From NCBI RefSeq assembly GCF_000300855.1, contig NZ_ALJF01000015.1:36862-100861 (forward strand): 64,000 bases of DNA. Reading direction: 5' to 3'. Position numbers and translations under genes: made by a program. Below, in pieces: positions 17,107 through 26,524 of this stretch (its first letter is position 1; every line of letters begins with the position of its first letter). Source of the DNA: Agrobacterium albertimagni AOL15 (GTDB taxonomy: Bacteria > Pseudomonadota > Alphaproteobacteria > Rhizobiales > Rhizobiaceae). The notes beneath the pieces were generated by a model that worked only from the letters and a program-made list of their open reading frames with translations, was not told the origin of the DNA and did not search any database.

Positions 17107-17985
17107 TTACTTGCGTGGGAAACGCTTGGCAAAGTCGTCGGCGATCTCGTTCATCGTGACGAACTTAACACCCGGATGCTTGATCATATAAGCATAGAGG
17201 CGCTCGAGCATCATCAGGACCTGGGGGCGGCCGGCAACGTCAGGATGGATGGTGATCGGGAAGACGGCATATTCCATCTCGCGATAGACCCAGTCAAACT
17301 GGTCACGCCACATCTGCTCGATGTCATGCGGGTTGACGAAGCCATGGCTGTTCGGCGACTTCTTTATGAACATCATCGGCGGCAGGTCATCGAGATACCA
17401 CGAAGCCGGGATCTCGATGAGATCCGTTTCCTCACCGCGGGTCAGAGGCACCATCCACTCCGACGGCTTCTTGGAATAGTCGATCTTGGTCCACTTATCA
17501 CCAACGCGCACGCGGTAGGGTGTGAAGTCGTTGTGCATCAGCGAATGGTCGTATTTGATGCCGCGCTCAAGCAGCAATTCATTTGTGACATTGGAGAATT
17601 CCCACCACGGCGCGACATAGCCGGTTGGGCGCTTGCCGGAGAGCTTGGTGACGAGGTCAATGCACTTGTCGAGAACTTCGGTTTCCTGCTCGCGGGTCAT
17701 GGCGATCGGGTTTTCATGGGTATAGCCATGAATGCCGATTTCATGGCCGGCTTCAGCCACCGCCTTCATCTGCTCCGGGAAGGTCTCGATCGAATGGCCC
17801 GGGATGAACCAGGTGGTCTTGATACCAAAACGTTCAAACAGCTTCAAAAGGCGCGGGCTGCCCACCTCACCGGCAAAAAGGCCGCGTGAGATATCATCTG
17901 GCGAATCCTCGCCGCCATAGGAGCCGAGCCAGCCAGCAACCGCATCAACGTCGACGCCGAAGCTGCAAAAAATCTCCTTAGCCAT
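17107..17985 (-). CDS. PgdA/cyclic-imidase-like metal-dependent hydrolase (292 aa)
   Basis: NodB-fold polysaccharide-deacetylase-family protein of the same subgroup as Helicobacter pylori PgdA and the cyclic imide hydrolase of Pseudomonas putida, which it matches closely in length. Start is [21 protein letters not shown]. The putative metal ligands are D14, H86 and H90 ([10 protein letters not shown]), and the characteristic [11 protein letters not shown] and [13 protein letters not shown] motifs are present. There is no signal peptide, so peptidoglycan deacetylation outside the cell is unlikely. With an amidase, two dehydrogenases and an importer in the same operon, opening of a cyclic imide (or related ring) to a half-amide is the better guess. 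Expected in the cytoplasm and zinc-dependent. Confidence 0.85.
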   Translation of the reverse strand: MAKEIFCSFGVDVDAVAGWLGSYGGEDSPDDISRGLFAGEVGSPRLLKLFERFGIKTTWFIPGHSIETFPEQMKAVAEAGHEIGIHGYTHENPIAMTREQETEVLDKCIDLVTKLSGKRPTGYVAPWWEFSNVTNELLLERGIKYDHSLMHNDFTPYRVRVGDKWTKIDYSKKPSEWMVPLTRGEETDLIEIPASWYLDDLPPMMFIKKSPNSHGFVNPHDIEQMWRDQFDWVYREMEYAVFPITIHPDVAGRPQVLMMLERLYAYMIKHPGVKFVTMNEIADDFAKRFPRK

Positions 17986-18022
17986 GGGTATTTCTCCTTT
18001 TTTCCTGATTGTTCTTGGGTGG

Positions 18023-19120
18023 TTATTGAGCCGGGATGACCGTCGCTTCCGCCGGGCTCCAGCTCAGGCATACTTCGCTGCCGGCCGGGAATTGCCCCGG
18101 GGGATATTTGTCGACATGGGCTTCGAGGGACACGGCCTTGCCATCGCCGAGCCGTGCGACGAGGTGGGCGATATGTCCCACCACCTCTGAACGCTCGATG
18201 CGGGCATCGACAAGATTGCGATTTCCCGCCAGCGCCTCGCGACGTGTCGCGCAATGAAGCTCGACAGCTTCGGCGGGAATGACGAGGTTGACGCGGCCTT
18301 TGCTGGCAACCGTCCCGTTCGCTTGACCCGCCAGTGTGCCAATCCCGGTAGAAACGATGATGTCGTCCCCTTCCTGCCCGGCAACCTCACCCGACAGGAC
18401 CGTATTGCGGCCGATGAACTGGGCAACGAACGGCGTGTTCGGTCGGGTGTAGAGTTGATGCGGAGGGCTGACTTGCTCCACGCGCCCCTGGTTCATCACG
18501 ACGATGCGGTCAGACAGGGCCAGGGCTTCCGACTGGGCGTGCGTGACGAAGATGAAGGTGACACCAAGGCTTTTCTGAAGGAGCTTCAGTTCATTCTGGA
18601 TTGCCTTGCGCAGGTTGGCGTCGAGCGCGCCTAGCGGCTCGTCAAGCAACAGGATGTCCGGCTCGACGACGAGGCCGCGGGCAAGTGCAATACGCTGGCG
18701 CTGCCCCCCGGAGAGACGGTCGGGCTTGCGCTCGGCAATATCTTCAAGCCCGAGCGTTGCAAGAATGCGGTCGACCTTTGCCTCGCGTTCGGCTTTGGCC
18801 ACGCCCTTGACTTCCAGCCCGTAGCCGACATTGCGGCGCACAGTCATATGCGGAAAGAGTGCGTAATTCTGGAAGATCATGGAGGTCGGGCGGCGCTGCG
18901 GCGGCACGTCGTTCATGCGCTCGCCCCGGATCATCATGTCGCCGGAGGAGATGCTCTCAAAGCCCGCGATCATCCGCAGCGTCGTGGTCTTGCCGCAGCC
19001 GGATGGACCGAGGAAAGCAATGAACTCACCTTTTTTCACAGACATGTTGAAGTCGATGACGGCCGGCGTGCCATTGTCGTAGACCTTGCCGACTTTGTTG
19101 AGTTCCAGATCGAATATCAT
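18023..19120 (-). CDS. ABC transporter ATPase, polyamine type (365 aa)
   Basis: PotA/CUT1-like ATP-binding subunit. It has Walker [10 protein letters not shown], the Q-loop [10 protein letters not shown], signature [15 protein letters not shown], Walker B ILLLDEP, H-loop THAQSEAL, and a C-terminal TOBE-type domain of ~100 residues. The start is ATG 19120; a longer reading to 19243 would add a proline/arginine-rich leader that overlaps the upstream gene end. It lies between the exported binding protein and the imidase-like gene. A second ATPase of the same type stands at the head of the operon (23839-24924), although only one permease pair is present. Confidence 0.9.
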   Translation of the reverse strand: MIFDLELNKVGKVYDNGTPAVIDFNMSVKKGEFIAFLGPSGCGKTTTLRMIAGFESISSGDMMIRGERMNDVPPQRRPTSMIFQNYALFPHMTVRRNVGYGLEVKGVAKAEREAKVDRILATLGLEDIAERKPDRLSGGQRQRIALARGLVVEPDILLLDEPLGALDANLRKAIQNELKLLQKSLGVTFIFVTHAQSEALALSDRIVVMNQGRVEQVSPPHQLYTRPNTPFVAQFIGRNTVLSGEVAGQEGDDIIVSTGIGTLAGQANGTVASKGRVNLVIPAEAVELHCATRREALAGNRNLVDARIERSEVVGHIAHLVARLGDGKAVSLEAHVDKYPPGQFPAGSEVCLSWSPAEATVIPAQ

Positions 19121-19185
19121 TGGGGGGTCTCCCGAAGTGAAGGCCAGGGACCGGGGCCGATCGCCCCGGTCCGCGCGTCTTGGGA

Positions 19186-20418
19186 TTATGCGTTCAGGAA
19201 CTCGTCCCACTTCTGGATGAGGTGGTCGTATTCTTCCGGCCACTGGTGCCAGTAGGCCACGTTCTTCGAGCGCTCTTCCAGCGAGCCACCGTCGCGCAGG
19301 TCGCCTTCCTTGATGCCGCGCTCTTCCGCGCCGACCCAGGGCTTGCCTTCGTACCAGAAGGCATATTTTTCCGGGGCCATGACATCCTTGATGTTGGTGG
19401 ACGGCGAATAGTAGCCCTGTTCGGATACTGTGATGCCCGGTTCGCCCGAAAGCCAGTAGTCGGCATAGGCGATGACAGCTTCCCTGTTGGCGGTGCCCGC
19501 GATCATCGACGGACCGATGGCCCAGCCACGATAGCCTTCCTTCGGCACGGCATACTTGGCAGGCTTGCCCTGCGCCTTGACGGCCATGACGGCCGGTTGC
19601 CAGGCGTCGGAGACGACCATTTCGCCCGAGGCCATCAGGTTGACGAGTTCCCCGAAGTCACCCCAGAGGGCGCGGAACTGGCCTTCTTTCTTCTTCGAGA
19701 TGAGGAAAGCTGCGGCTTCGTCAATTTCGGCGGTCGTCGGATTGCCCGGGTTCTTGACGTCGGAGAGGCCAAGCGAATTCATCGCCATGATCGCCTGTCC
19801 AAACGCTATGAGCGGGTCGGTGTTGAGGCCCGACTTGCCCTTCCACTTGGGATCGAAGATGCAGGCCCAGGTATTGGCTTCTTCTGCCGAGACCACGTCC
19901 GGATTGTAGCCGATCGAGTCATAGTTGTAGACGGCAGGAACCATGTTGAGCACGGTCTGCGCCTCATCGGCCCAGATCTGGCCAATGATCTGCGCGGAGC
20001 GATCCCACTTGTCGCTGGGCGTGGTGAAGGTATCTCGAATATTGGCCCAGTTCTTGAGCGATGCAGCAGGGATCGGCTCGACATTGTCGGTCATGGTGAT
20101 CGACGGCAGACGCTCCGCGATGATTTCCCAGCAATCGTAATCCTTGGAGCCCGAGAGGATCTTGGTCTGCGCGTCCGGGAAAGTCGCGGCGGTACCTGAG
20201 GTCGTGCCGACGCCAGACGCTTTCTTGAATTCTTCGAGGATGCGCTCCTGTACCGTTACCGAAAGGCCGATGGTGCGGAGTTGCTGACCGGCGAGGTCAG
20301 CGGCCTGCGCAAAGGCCATGCGAGAGGACAGGAAGGGCGTGCCGGCACCCATGGCGAGTGCCATGGCGCCTGCCGAGCGCTTCAGGAGCGAGCGGCGATT
20401 TATTTCCGACTTGAACAT
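19186..20418 (-). CDS. ABC transporter periplasmic binding protein, PotD type (410 aa)
   Basis: Exported solute-binding protein of the spermidine/putrescine family. The N terminus has a twin-arginine export signal, RRSLLKR at residues 8-14, followed by a hydrophobic stretch ending AFAQA, so it is probably exported folded by Tat. Family-typical segments include DCWEIIAERLPS, NYDSIGYNPDVV and QGYYSPSTN. It serves the permeases at 22009-23763. The ligand is unknown; the enzymes of the operon suggest a small nitrogenous compound rather than a polyamine. A paralogue lacking a signal peptide is encoded at 14428-15663 in the same operon. Confidence 0.9.
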   Translation of the reverse strand: MFKSEINRRSLLKRSAGAMALAMGAGTPFLSSRMAFAQAADLAGQQLRTIGLSVTVQERILEEFKKASGVGTTSGTAATFPDAQTKILSGSKDYDCWEIIAERLPSITMTDNVEPIPAASLKNWANIRDTFTTPSDKWDRSAQIIGQIWADEAQTVLNMVPAVYNYDSIGYNPDVVSAEEANTWACIFDPKWKGKSGLNTDPLIAFGQAIMAMNSLGLSDVKNPGNPTTAEIDEAAAFLISKKKEGQFRALWGDFGELVNLMASGEMVVSDAWQPAVMAVKAQGKPAKYAVPKEGYRGWAIGPSMIAGTANREAVIAYADYWLSGEPGITVSEQGYYSPSTNIKDVMAPEKYAFWYEGKPWVGAEERGIKEGDLRDGGSLEERSKNVAYWHQWPEEYDHLIQKWDEFLNA

Positions 20419-20492
20419 GTCTCTTCTCCAGTTTGTTTATCGTTCCCCGGGGACGCTCCGCGACCCCTTTCTTGCCCCGAAACCGGAGCCGT

Positions 20493-21260
20493 TCAGTAAC
20501 GGCCAACGAGTAGGCCGCCATCCACGACCAGCACCTGGCCAGTCATGTATCTCGCGTTGTCAGAGGCGAGGAACGCTGCGACATCAGCGATGTCCTCAGG
20601 CGTTCCAAGCCGCCCCATCGGAATGAATTCGGCAGCTTTTTCCGCACCAGCCGGGCCGAGTGAGTTCTCTTCCGAAAGGAGCTGGGCTGTGCGGATATAA
20701 CCGGGTGCGATGCCATTCACGCGCACGCCGTCGCGTGCCATCTCGACGGCGAGGCCGCGCACGAGGCCGACGACGCCGGACTTGGCGGCGGAGTAGTGCA
20801 CATGTTCATCCCAGCCATAGGCAACGCCCATGATGGAGGAGAGCGCAATGATCGAGCCGGAACGGCGTGCACGCATGCCAGGGGCGGCCGCCCGCACGAG
20901 CCGAAAGATGCCCTTGAGGTCGATGTCGAAAGTGAGATCCCACTTCTCATCGGTGAGGGCTGAAAGCGGCGTACGGTGGGCGATACCAGCATTGGCGACA
21001 ATCACGTCGATCCGGCCATGGCGCGCCTCGACATCTGCAACGAGCCTGTCAGTCGCCTCGGTCGAGCGCACATCGTAGACATGGAACTCGGCAGAGCCCC
21101 CGGCGGCCAGTATCGCATCTGCGGTATCTTGCCCTTGCTTCTCGAGGATATCGGTGACCACGACATGGTCACCGAGCGCCGCAAAAGCCCTGGCGGCAGC
21201 GTTGCCGATGCCGATCCCGGCCCCTGTCACAATCACGATGCGCTTTTTCTGTTCAGTCAT
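20493..21260 (-). CDS. SDR-family NAD(P)-dependent dehydrogenase (255 aa)
   Basis: Classical short-chain dehydrogenase/reductase. The cofactor motif is TGAGIGIG near the N terminus, then ANAGIAH, the catalytic serine in ALSSIMG and YSAAK with catalytic Tyr and Lys. The tail MTGQVLVVDGGLLVGRY is typical of FabG-like members. ATG 21260 has GGAGAG six bases upstream and is preferred to TTG 21278. It follows a second SDR gene closely and precedes the exported binding-protein gene. It probably oxidises or reduces an intermediate of the operon's catabolic route; the substrate is not predictable. Confidence 0.88.
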   Translation of the reverse strand: MTEQKKRIVIVTGAGIGIGNAAARAFAALGDHVVVTDILEKQGQDTADAILAAGGSAEFHVYDVRSTEATDRLVADVEARHGRIDVIVANAGIAHRTPLSALTDEKWDLTFDIDLKGIFRLVRAAAPGMRARRSGSIIALSSIMGVAYGWDEHVHYSAAKSGVVGLVRGLAVEMARDGVRVNGIAPGYIRTAQLLSEENSLGPAGAEKAAEFIPMGRLGTPEDIADVAAFLASDNARYMTGQVLVVDGGLLVGRY

Positions 21261-21274
21261 TTCACTCTCCGAGA

Positions 21275-22012
21275 TCAAAGCATGACGTCGCCGGAATTGG
21301 GCCCAAGGGTCTGTCCGACAAACAGGCTGGCCGCCGGTGAGGCTAAGAACGCGACCGCCTCGGCCACCTCTTCCGGTTCACCGAAACGACCCAGCGGCAG
21401 GCCGGCACGTTTGGCAGCACGCCATTCTTCCGAGAGTTCCAGGACGAGAGGCGTGTTGATCGGCCCGGGTGCAACCGCGTTGACGCGCACGCCGCGGCTC
21501 GACACCTCACGGGCGAGCGCCTTGGTCATGCCGATGATCGCGGCCTTGGCGCTGGAATAGTGAACCAGTTCGATGCCGCCAATCTGGCCGAGCTGGGATG
21601 CAACATTGACGATGGCACCCGTGCTGGAAGCCAGCATGGCCGGCAATACGGCTTTGGTCATGAGGAAGGTGCCGCGCACGTGAACGGCAAACATCCGGTC
21701 GAAATCGGCAACCTCCAGGTTCTCGAACAATGATTGGTGAGCGATGCCGGCATTGTTGACGAGCAGCGTGACCTCGCCATGGCCGGCGATGGCGGCTGCG
21801 TGGATTGTCGAAACATCAGCCTCGTTTGAGACATCGCCGGACACAGCGACCGCTTGGCCACCTTTCGTCTTGATGTCGGCGGCAACCGCCTCTGCCCGCG
21901 AAAGGGAGAGGTCGTTGACCGTGACGGCGTAGCCATCAGCTGCAAGCTTGAGGGCAATGGCCCGGCCGATACCGGAACCTGCACCGGTGACGAGTGCGCA
22001 ACCAGCCATCAC
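21275..22012 (-). CDS. SDR-family NAD(P)-dependent dehydrogenase (245 aa)
   Basis: Second short-chain dehydrogenase of the operon, not closely identical to its neighbour. TGAGSGIGRAIALKLA binds the nucleotide, NNAGIAH is conserved, and NVASQLG plus YSSAK provide the catalytic Ser, Tyr and Lys. The usual C-terminal DGG is replaced by PNSGDVML, which may change cofactor or oligomer contacts. The start overlaps the stop of the upstream permease gene by four bases. A tandem SDR pair suggests two successive redox steps or two stereoisomers of one substrate. Confidence 0.88.
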   Translation of the reverse strand: MMAGCALVTGAGSGIGRAIALKLAADGYAVTVNDLSLSRAEAVAADIKTKGGQAVAVSGDVSNEADVSTIHAAAIAGHGEVTLLVNNAGIAHQSLFENLEVADFDRMFAVHVRGTFLMTKAVLPAMLASSTGAIVNVASQLGQIGGIELVHYSSAKAAIIGMTKALAREVSSRGVRVNAVAPGPINTPLVLELSEEWRAAKRAGLPLGRFGEPEEVAEAVAFLASPAASLFVGQTLGPNSGDVML

Positions 22013-22854
22013 GCCTCCTCCTGGATTGCCATGCGCCGCGCCCGGCGGACCGAGAGCCCCATCAGCAGGGCATATGTGCCGAGCAGCGCGAAGGAAAACA
22101 GTGTCGTCAGCACGCCAAAGGCAAAGACGTTGGGGTGCACTTCAACCGAGAAGGTTCCATAGATCGCCAACGGCAGCGTCAGATCACGGCCTGAGGCAAA
22201 AAGGGTACGAGAGAACTCGTCATAGGAGAGGGTGAAGGCAAACAGCATGGCCGAGAGCACGCCGGGGAAGATCAGCGGAAAGGTAATCTTGCGGAAGGTC
22301 CGTGCCGGGGTGACGCCGAGCGACCAGGCAGCTTCCTCAACGCTCGGATCGAACCGGTTGAAGATTGCCAGCATCACCAGGAAGGCGAAGGGGAAGGTGT
22401 AGACGACGTGCAGAACGAAGGCGGTGCCCCACCAGTGCCGGTCGATGCCGAGAGTATTGGCGACGAGGGCCATGCCAAGGCCCACGAGTACGCCCGGAAC
22501 CATCATGCCGAGCACGATGAGATAAAAGACGATGCCGGAGCCACGGAATTTCTGGCGAAAGGCCTGAGCGGCCGCGACGCCGAGCACGGTCGAGACGACC
22601 ATGGTCATGGCCGCAAGCGCCAGCGAGCGCACCAGGCCCTGTTCGATCGGCAACGGCGCGATACGCGACGGTGGCGTCAGACCGAAGAGATGCTTGTACC
22701 AATAGGTCGACCATTCGATGATCGGGAACTGCGGTCCGCCTTCGGGTCCCGTCTGGAACGAGAGGATGGCGAGCACAACCAGCGGCCCATAAAGGAAGAC
22801 GATGAACAGCGCGGTGTAAACGCCGAGACCAAGCTTGATGCCGGATGCGTTCAT
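22009..22854 (-). CDS. ABC transporter permease, PotC type (281 aa)
   Basis: Six-helix inner-membrane subunit of a polyamine-type importer. Start MNASGIKLGLGVYTALFIVFLYGPLVVLAILSF is typical of PotC-like proteins. The cytoplasmic EAA loop is EEAAWSLGVTPARTFRKITFPLIFPGV, which docks the ATPase. It is separated from the PotB-type permease gene by three bases and overlaps the downstream SDR gene by four. Confidence 0.92.
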   Translation of the reverse strand: MNASGIKLGLGVYTALFIVFLYGPLVVLAILSFQTGPEGGPQFPIIEWSTYWYKHLFGLTPPSRIAPLPIEQGLVRSLALAAMTMVVSTVLGVAAAQAFRQKFRGSGIVFYLIVLGMMVPGVLVGLGMALVANTLGIDRHWWGTAFVLHVVYTFPFAFLVMLAIFNRFDPSVEEAAWSLGVTPARTFRKITFPLIFPGVLSAMLFAFTLSYDEFSRTLFASGRDLTLPLAIYGTFSVEVHPNVFAFGVLTTLFSFALLGTYALLMGLSVRRARRMAIQEEA

Positions 22855-22857
22855 GGC

Positions 22858-23763
22858 TCAGAGCTCCTTCCTGAGATCGACGACCCTCAACAGGGCGGCG
22901 ACGACCGCGCCCATGAGAACGGTCAGCACCACGCCGGCGACAGCCGCGAAGGCCCATTTCAACGATCCGACCTGAGTGACGATGATATTGCCGAGCAGAT
23001 TGACCTTGCGGCCGGATAGCGCAGCGGATGTGGCGAATTCACCCAGAACCATGACCGAGACGAAGATGGCGCCGACCACCACGCCCGGCATGGAGAGCGG
23101 CAGGATGATGGTGCGGAAGATGCGCCAGAAGCTGGCACCGAGATCCTGCGCCGCCTCGATGACCGAGGGGTCGATGCGACCGAGCATGAAGGCGATCGGC
23201 CCGACCATGAACACGCAGTAGATCTGCGTCATGCCGATGATGACTGACAGCTCGGAAAACAGCAGCACTTCGATGGGCTGGGTGATGACACCAATTTTCA
23301 TCAGGATCATGTTGATCGCCCCCTCCTTGCCGAGCATTGGCCGCCAGGCCAGCACACGAATAAGGAAGGAGGTCCAGAACGGGATGACGCACAGGACCAG
23401 CAATGCCGTGGACAGCGTCTTGTTCTTGACGAAGAGCCCAACGAAGAGTGCGGCTGGATAACCCACGAGAAGCGTGCAGGCGAGCACGATCAGCCAGATG
23501 CGAATGGTGGTCCACAGGGCGCCGAGATAGGTGTCAGAAGAGAAGAAGGTGACCCAGCTCTTCAGCGTCAGCGTCGGCTCGATCTTGAAGGTGGTCTGCG
23601 TCCAGAAGGAAACATAGACCATCATCAAGATTGGCGCGACGAGGAACAGCAGCATCCAGAGGACGCCGGGCGCCAACAGCCAGAAGCTGCGGTTTTTTTG
23701 CCGGCGGGTCGGGTTTTCCGTTGTCTCAACGGGCATGTCATGGCTGGTAGCGGCCATCGTCAT
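22858..23763 (-). CDS. ABC transporter permease, PotB type (301 aa)
   Basis: Partner permease. It has a polar N-terminal tail of ~27 residues, then FWLLAPGVLWMLLFLVAPILMMVY as first helix and further helices to the end. The EAA loop is IEAAQDLGASFWRIFRTIILPLSMPGV. Together with the 22009-22854 product it forms the translocation pore. It is the second gene of the operon, about 75 bases after the first ATPase gene. Confidence 0.92.
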   Translation of the reverse strand: MTMAATSHDMPVETTENPTRRQKNRSFWLLAPGVLWMLLFLVAPILMMVYVSFWTQTTFKIEPTLTLKSWVTFFSSDTYLGALWTTIRIWLIVLACTLLVGYPAALFVGLFVKNKTLSTALLVLCVIPFWTSFLIRVLAWRPMLGKEGAINMILMKIGVITQPIEVLLFSELSVIIGMTQIYCVFMVGPIAFMLGRIDPSVIEAAQDLGASFWRIFRTIILPLSMPGVVVGAIFVSVMVLGEFATSAALSGRKVNLLGNIIVTQVGSLKWAFAAVAGVVLTVLMGAVVAALLRVVDLRKEL

Positions 23764-23838
23764 CTCTCATTCTCCGATGCGGCAGGGATAGGTGCGAGGC
23801 ACGGGTTTCCACGCCAAGGCATCTCAGGTGAAGACATC

Positions 23839-24924
23839 TCAAGTGAAGACAAGGGCGTCCTCCCGTTTCCAGGCAAGCGCATAGCGCCCCTTCTCTTCGT
23901 AGGCCTCCGGCGCCGAATGGCTGAGATGCGTCTCCACCTCGAAAACGCGACCGTCATCGAGGGCGAAAAAGGAATTGATTGCGGCTCCGGAATACTCGCT
24001 GGCCACGAAATTGCCCTCGATCGAGACCTCGTCGCCTGCTGGCGGCATGCCCAGTGGACGGATCGAGACACGATCGTAGCGGATGGCATAGGCCGGCTGG
24101 CCCGCTGAATGGTGCTGACCACCGAGCGGCAGGTTGCCCACGGAACTTCGGAAGGTTTCGCCAGCAACCTCGCCTGAAAAGATGTTGTAGCAGTTGAGGA
24201 AGCGGGCAACGTCGGCGGAAGCTGGCTGGCTGTAGAGCGTGCCGGCATCCGCCGACTGGGCGATGCGGCCACGGTCGAGCACCAGCACGGTATCGCCCAT
24301 GGCGAGTGCCTCGGTCTCAGATCCCGTGACATGCAGGAAGGTCACACCGCAACGTTCGCGGATTGCTCTGAGCTCGCCGCGCATGCGGGTGCGCAGGTTT
24401 GCATCAAGGGCCCCGAGCGGCTCGTCGAGCAGCACCATGCTCGGCTCGGTCACCAGCGTGCGGGCAAGGGCGACACGCTGCTTCTGACCACCGGAGATCT
24501 GCGTGGTTGCACGATCCTCGAGCCCGGAGAGCCCGACGAGAGCAATCATGTCACGGACCCTGGCCGCGACGACCTTCTGGTCGGTGACCGGATCCAAGAC
24601 GCGGTTTTCCAGGCCAAAGGCAATATTCTGCGCGACGCTCAAATGCGGAAAGAGCGCGAAGTTCTGGAAAACAAAGCCGATGCCGCGTTCGTGCGGCGCA
24701 ACACCGTCGATGCGTTTGCCGGAAAAGAGGATCTCGCCGCCATCGGGCTGTTCGAAGCCCGCAATGATGCGCAAGAGCGTGGTTTTGCCCGAACCACTCG
24801 GCCCAAGCAGCGATATGTAAGCGTCTTCGGCAAGTGCTGCATCAATGCCGACCAAGGCAGGCACGCCAGCAAAGGCCTTACGCACGTTGTTCAGTTGGAG
24901 GACGGATGACACGTCTGTTCCCAC
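23839..24924 (-). CDS. ABC transporter ATPase, polyamine type, first gene of the operon (361 aa)
   Basis: PotA-like ATPase with Walker A GPSGSGKTT, Q-loop FQNFALFPHL, signature ISGGQKQRVALARTL, Walker B MVLLDEP and H-loop HVTGSETEAL (the family usually reads HVTHDxxEA; here a Gly takes the place of the second His region). A TOBE domain follows. Start is GTG 24924, though GTG 24912 with GGTGGGA upstream is equally possible. With the ATPase at 18023-19120, the operon encodes two different ATPases for one permease pair, so a heterodimer or a shared subunit is possible. Probably transcribed from the region facing the GntR gene. Confidence 0.88.
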   Translation of the reverse strand: MGTDVSSVLQLNNVRKAFAGVPALVGIDAALAEDAYISLLGPSGSGKTTLLRIIAGFEQPDGGEILFSGKRIDGVAPHERGIGFVFQNFALFPHLSVAQNIAFGLENRVLDPVTDQKVVAARVRDMIALVGLSGLEDRATTQISGGQKQRVALARTLVTEPSMVLLDEPLGALDANLRTRMRGELRAIRERCGVTFLHVTGSETEALAMGDTVLVLDRGRIAQSADAGTLYSQPASADVARFLNCYNIFSGEVAGETFRSSVGNLPLGGQHHSAGQPAYAIRYDRVSIRPLGMPPAGDEVSIEGNFVASEYSGAAINSFFALDDGRVFEVETHLSHSAPEAYEEKGRYALAWKREDALVFT

Positions 24925-25456
24925 CAGTTTCTAGCCGGAAGATCACTTGCGCACAGCTCCGCACCCCACCGGACGCGACATGCGTGCGATGAACACAAAA
25001 GCTATCGTTCACGCATCGTCAGATGCGCGCCACAGCGATGTTCCTGAGCATTTTCGTTTCGTTCCACACTCGACGCCTCTTCCGGGCGCCTTGACTTTCA
25101 AAACCATGCCATGAATGGTTTTTGTATTCAATAGACTTTTTTGGATAATTCGAAAATGGATTTTTCGTCGTCGATTTCGAGAAAAATCCATTCAATCCTG
25201 GCGACCGCTTGACGAGCTCACTGCCGCCCATAGTCGCCTTTCACGCGGCTTTCGTCCGGCAAATCAACCCGAATCCCGAAAGCCTCGCTTAGTTCTCAAC
25301 CAATTAAGGCAGGCCACGCCAGTAGGTAAAGCTGCGCACCTCGCCATCAGAACTTCCTAGATTTTGTATTCAAAATCCATTTGTGCCATTCTTTCTTTAT
25401 GCCGCAGAATACGGCAGAGTGCGGCTCACTATCGAAGCCGACAGACGACGGAGCCA
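24925..25456. promoter_or_regulatory. Divergent regulatory region of the 12-gene operon and its GntR-type regulator
   Basis: About 530 bases without a gene. Near 25100-25200 the DNA is AT-rich. TTTTGTATTCAA occurs twice, at 25120-25131 and 25362-25373. The second copy extends to the dyad TTTTG-TATT-CAAAA (25362-25375). A perfect 11-bp inverted repeat, ATGGATTTTTC (25156-25166) and GAAAAATCCAT (25181-25191), lies between them. These are good candidates for operators of the adjacent regulator. Confidence 0.55.
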
Positions 25457-26467
25457 ATGAAGGAAGATCAGGCAGCCAGCAGCACCCAGCGGCGCTACGA
25501 GATCGCCGAGGACGTGCTTCGCAGCAACATCGAAACGGGCACGCTGCCACCAGGTCTCGTACTGCTGGAGGGGCCGATTGCAGATATTCTGCAGACCTCG
25601 CGCGCGCCGGTGCAACGCGCCCTGCAGACGCTGGAAGCGGAAGGGCTGGTACACCGCTTTTCCGGTCGCGGTTTTCTTGTGGGGCCACCAGGCACGGCTA
25701 GCGAGCCGAACCGGACCGATATCAAGTCGCTCGGCCTCGTGGTTCCGCGCCATGCCGACGAGGCGCTTCAAAGCCGCTCCTCCTGGGAGCGCATCTACAA
25801 TACCGTAGAGGCGGATGTTGCCGGCTGCGTCGTGTTCGGACGCTATCGCATTATCGAGATCGAGCTCGCCAACCATTTCAATGTCAGTCGCACGGTTGTG
25901 CGCGATGTGCTGACGCGCCTGCGCGAACGTGGACTTGTGCGAAAGAACCAGAGCTCGCACTGGATTGCAGGCCCGCTGACGGCGCAAACGGTCAAGGATC
26001 ACTTCGTGCTGCGCAAGATGCTGGAGCCGCCGGCAATCCGCCTTGGCGCAGGCGCTATCGACCCCAGACGTCTCGACGCCCTTCTTCAGCACCTGCGTGC
26101 CACGGAAGCGACGAGCAATGCGGGTTCGCTCAGCGAGATCGAGACAATCCAGTCCGAGTTCATCGAGTGCTGCGTCCTTGCGGCTCCGAACGACCGACTG
26201 AAGGACCTGGTGCGCAACAATCTCATGCCGGTCCTTGCCACCGACCGCCTGCTTCGCCGTCTTGGCTTGCCTGGCGATCCCGCGATCATTACGGAACTGC
26301 GTCTGATCACAGAACTGCTTCTGCGTGGCGCGACCGAAGCTGCCGTATCGATGATGGAAACCCATCTTGAGGCTTCGCTGAACCGCACGATCGCCCAAAT
26401 GAAGATCGTCGCCATCGTGCCCGGCCCAAGCGTCACGGCCGCCTATCTGACACCGGTTCTCGATTGA
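25457..26467 (+). CDS. GntR-family regulator with two winged-helix domains (336 aa)
   Basis: Transcription factor with an apparent duplication. The first winged helix (residues ~14-75: YEIAEDVLRSNIETGTLPPG, then SRAPVQRALQTLEAEGLV) is followed by a second (~105-170: GCVVFGRYRIIEIELANHFN, SRTVVRDVLTRLRERGLV) and a C-terminal FCD-type helical ligand domain (FVLRKMLEPPAIRLG onward). Start is ATG 25457, with ACGGAGCC upstream. It is transcribed away from the transport/imidase operon and is its likely local regulator, using the repeats in the shared region. GntR proteins normally carry one HTH; two in tandem could read paired operator sites. Confidence 0.85.
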   Translation: MKEDQAASSTQRRYEIAEDVLRSNIETGTLPPGLVLLEGPIADILQTSRAPVQRALQTLEAEGLVHRFSGRGFLVGPPGTASEPNRTDIKSLGLVVPRHADEALQSRSSWERIYNTVEADVAGCVVFGRYRIIEIELANHFNVSRTVVRDVLTRLRERGLVRKNQSSHWIAGPLTAQTVKDHFVLRKMLEPPAIRLGAGAIDPRRLDALLQHLRATEATSNAGSLSEIETIQSEFIECCVLAAPNDRLKDLVRNNLMPVLATDRLLRRLGLPGDPAIITELRLITELLLRGATEAAVSMMETHLEASLNRTIAQMKIVAIVPGPSVTAAYLTPVLD

Positions 26468-26524
26468 TCCATCCAAGGGAACGAGGACTGAACACAGCAC
26501 AGCGACGAAGACCATTGGAGCCTC

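Noticed and set aside
17107..17985. Calling the NodB-fold protein a peptidoglycan deacetylase
   Set aside because: There is no export signal and the operon is metabolic; only the fold and subgroup are supported.
19180..20199. Long plus-strand frame opposite the exported binding-protein gene
   Set aside because: It is a high-GC mirror frame of a well-supported gene and has no family features of its own.
25397..26515. 372-codon minus-strand frame opposite the GntR gene
   Set aside because: Mirror of the regulator gene; composition follows the codon pattern of the opposite strand.
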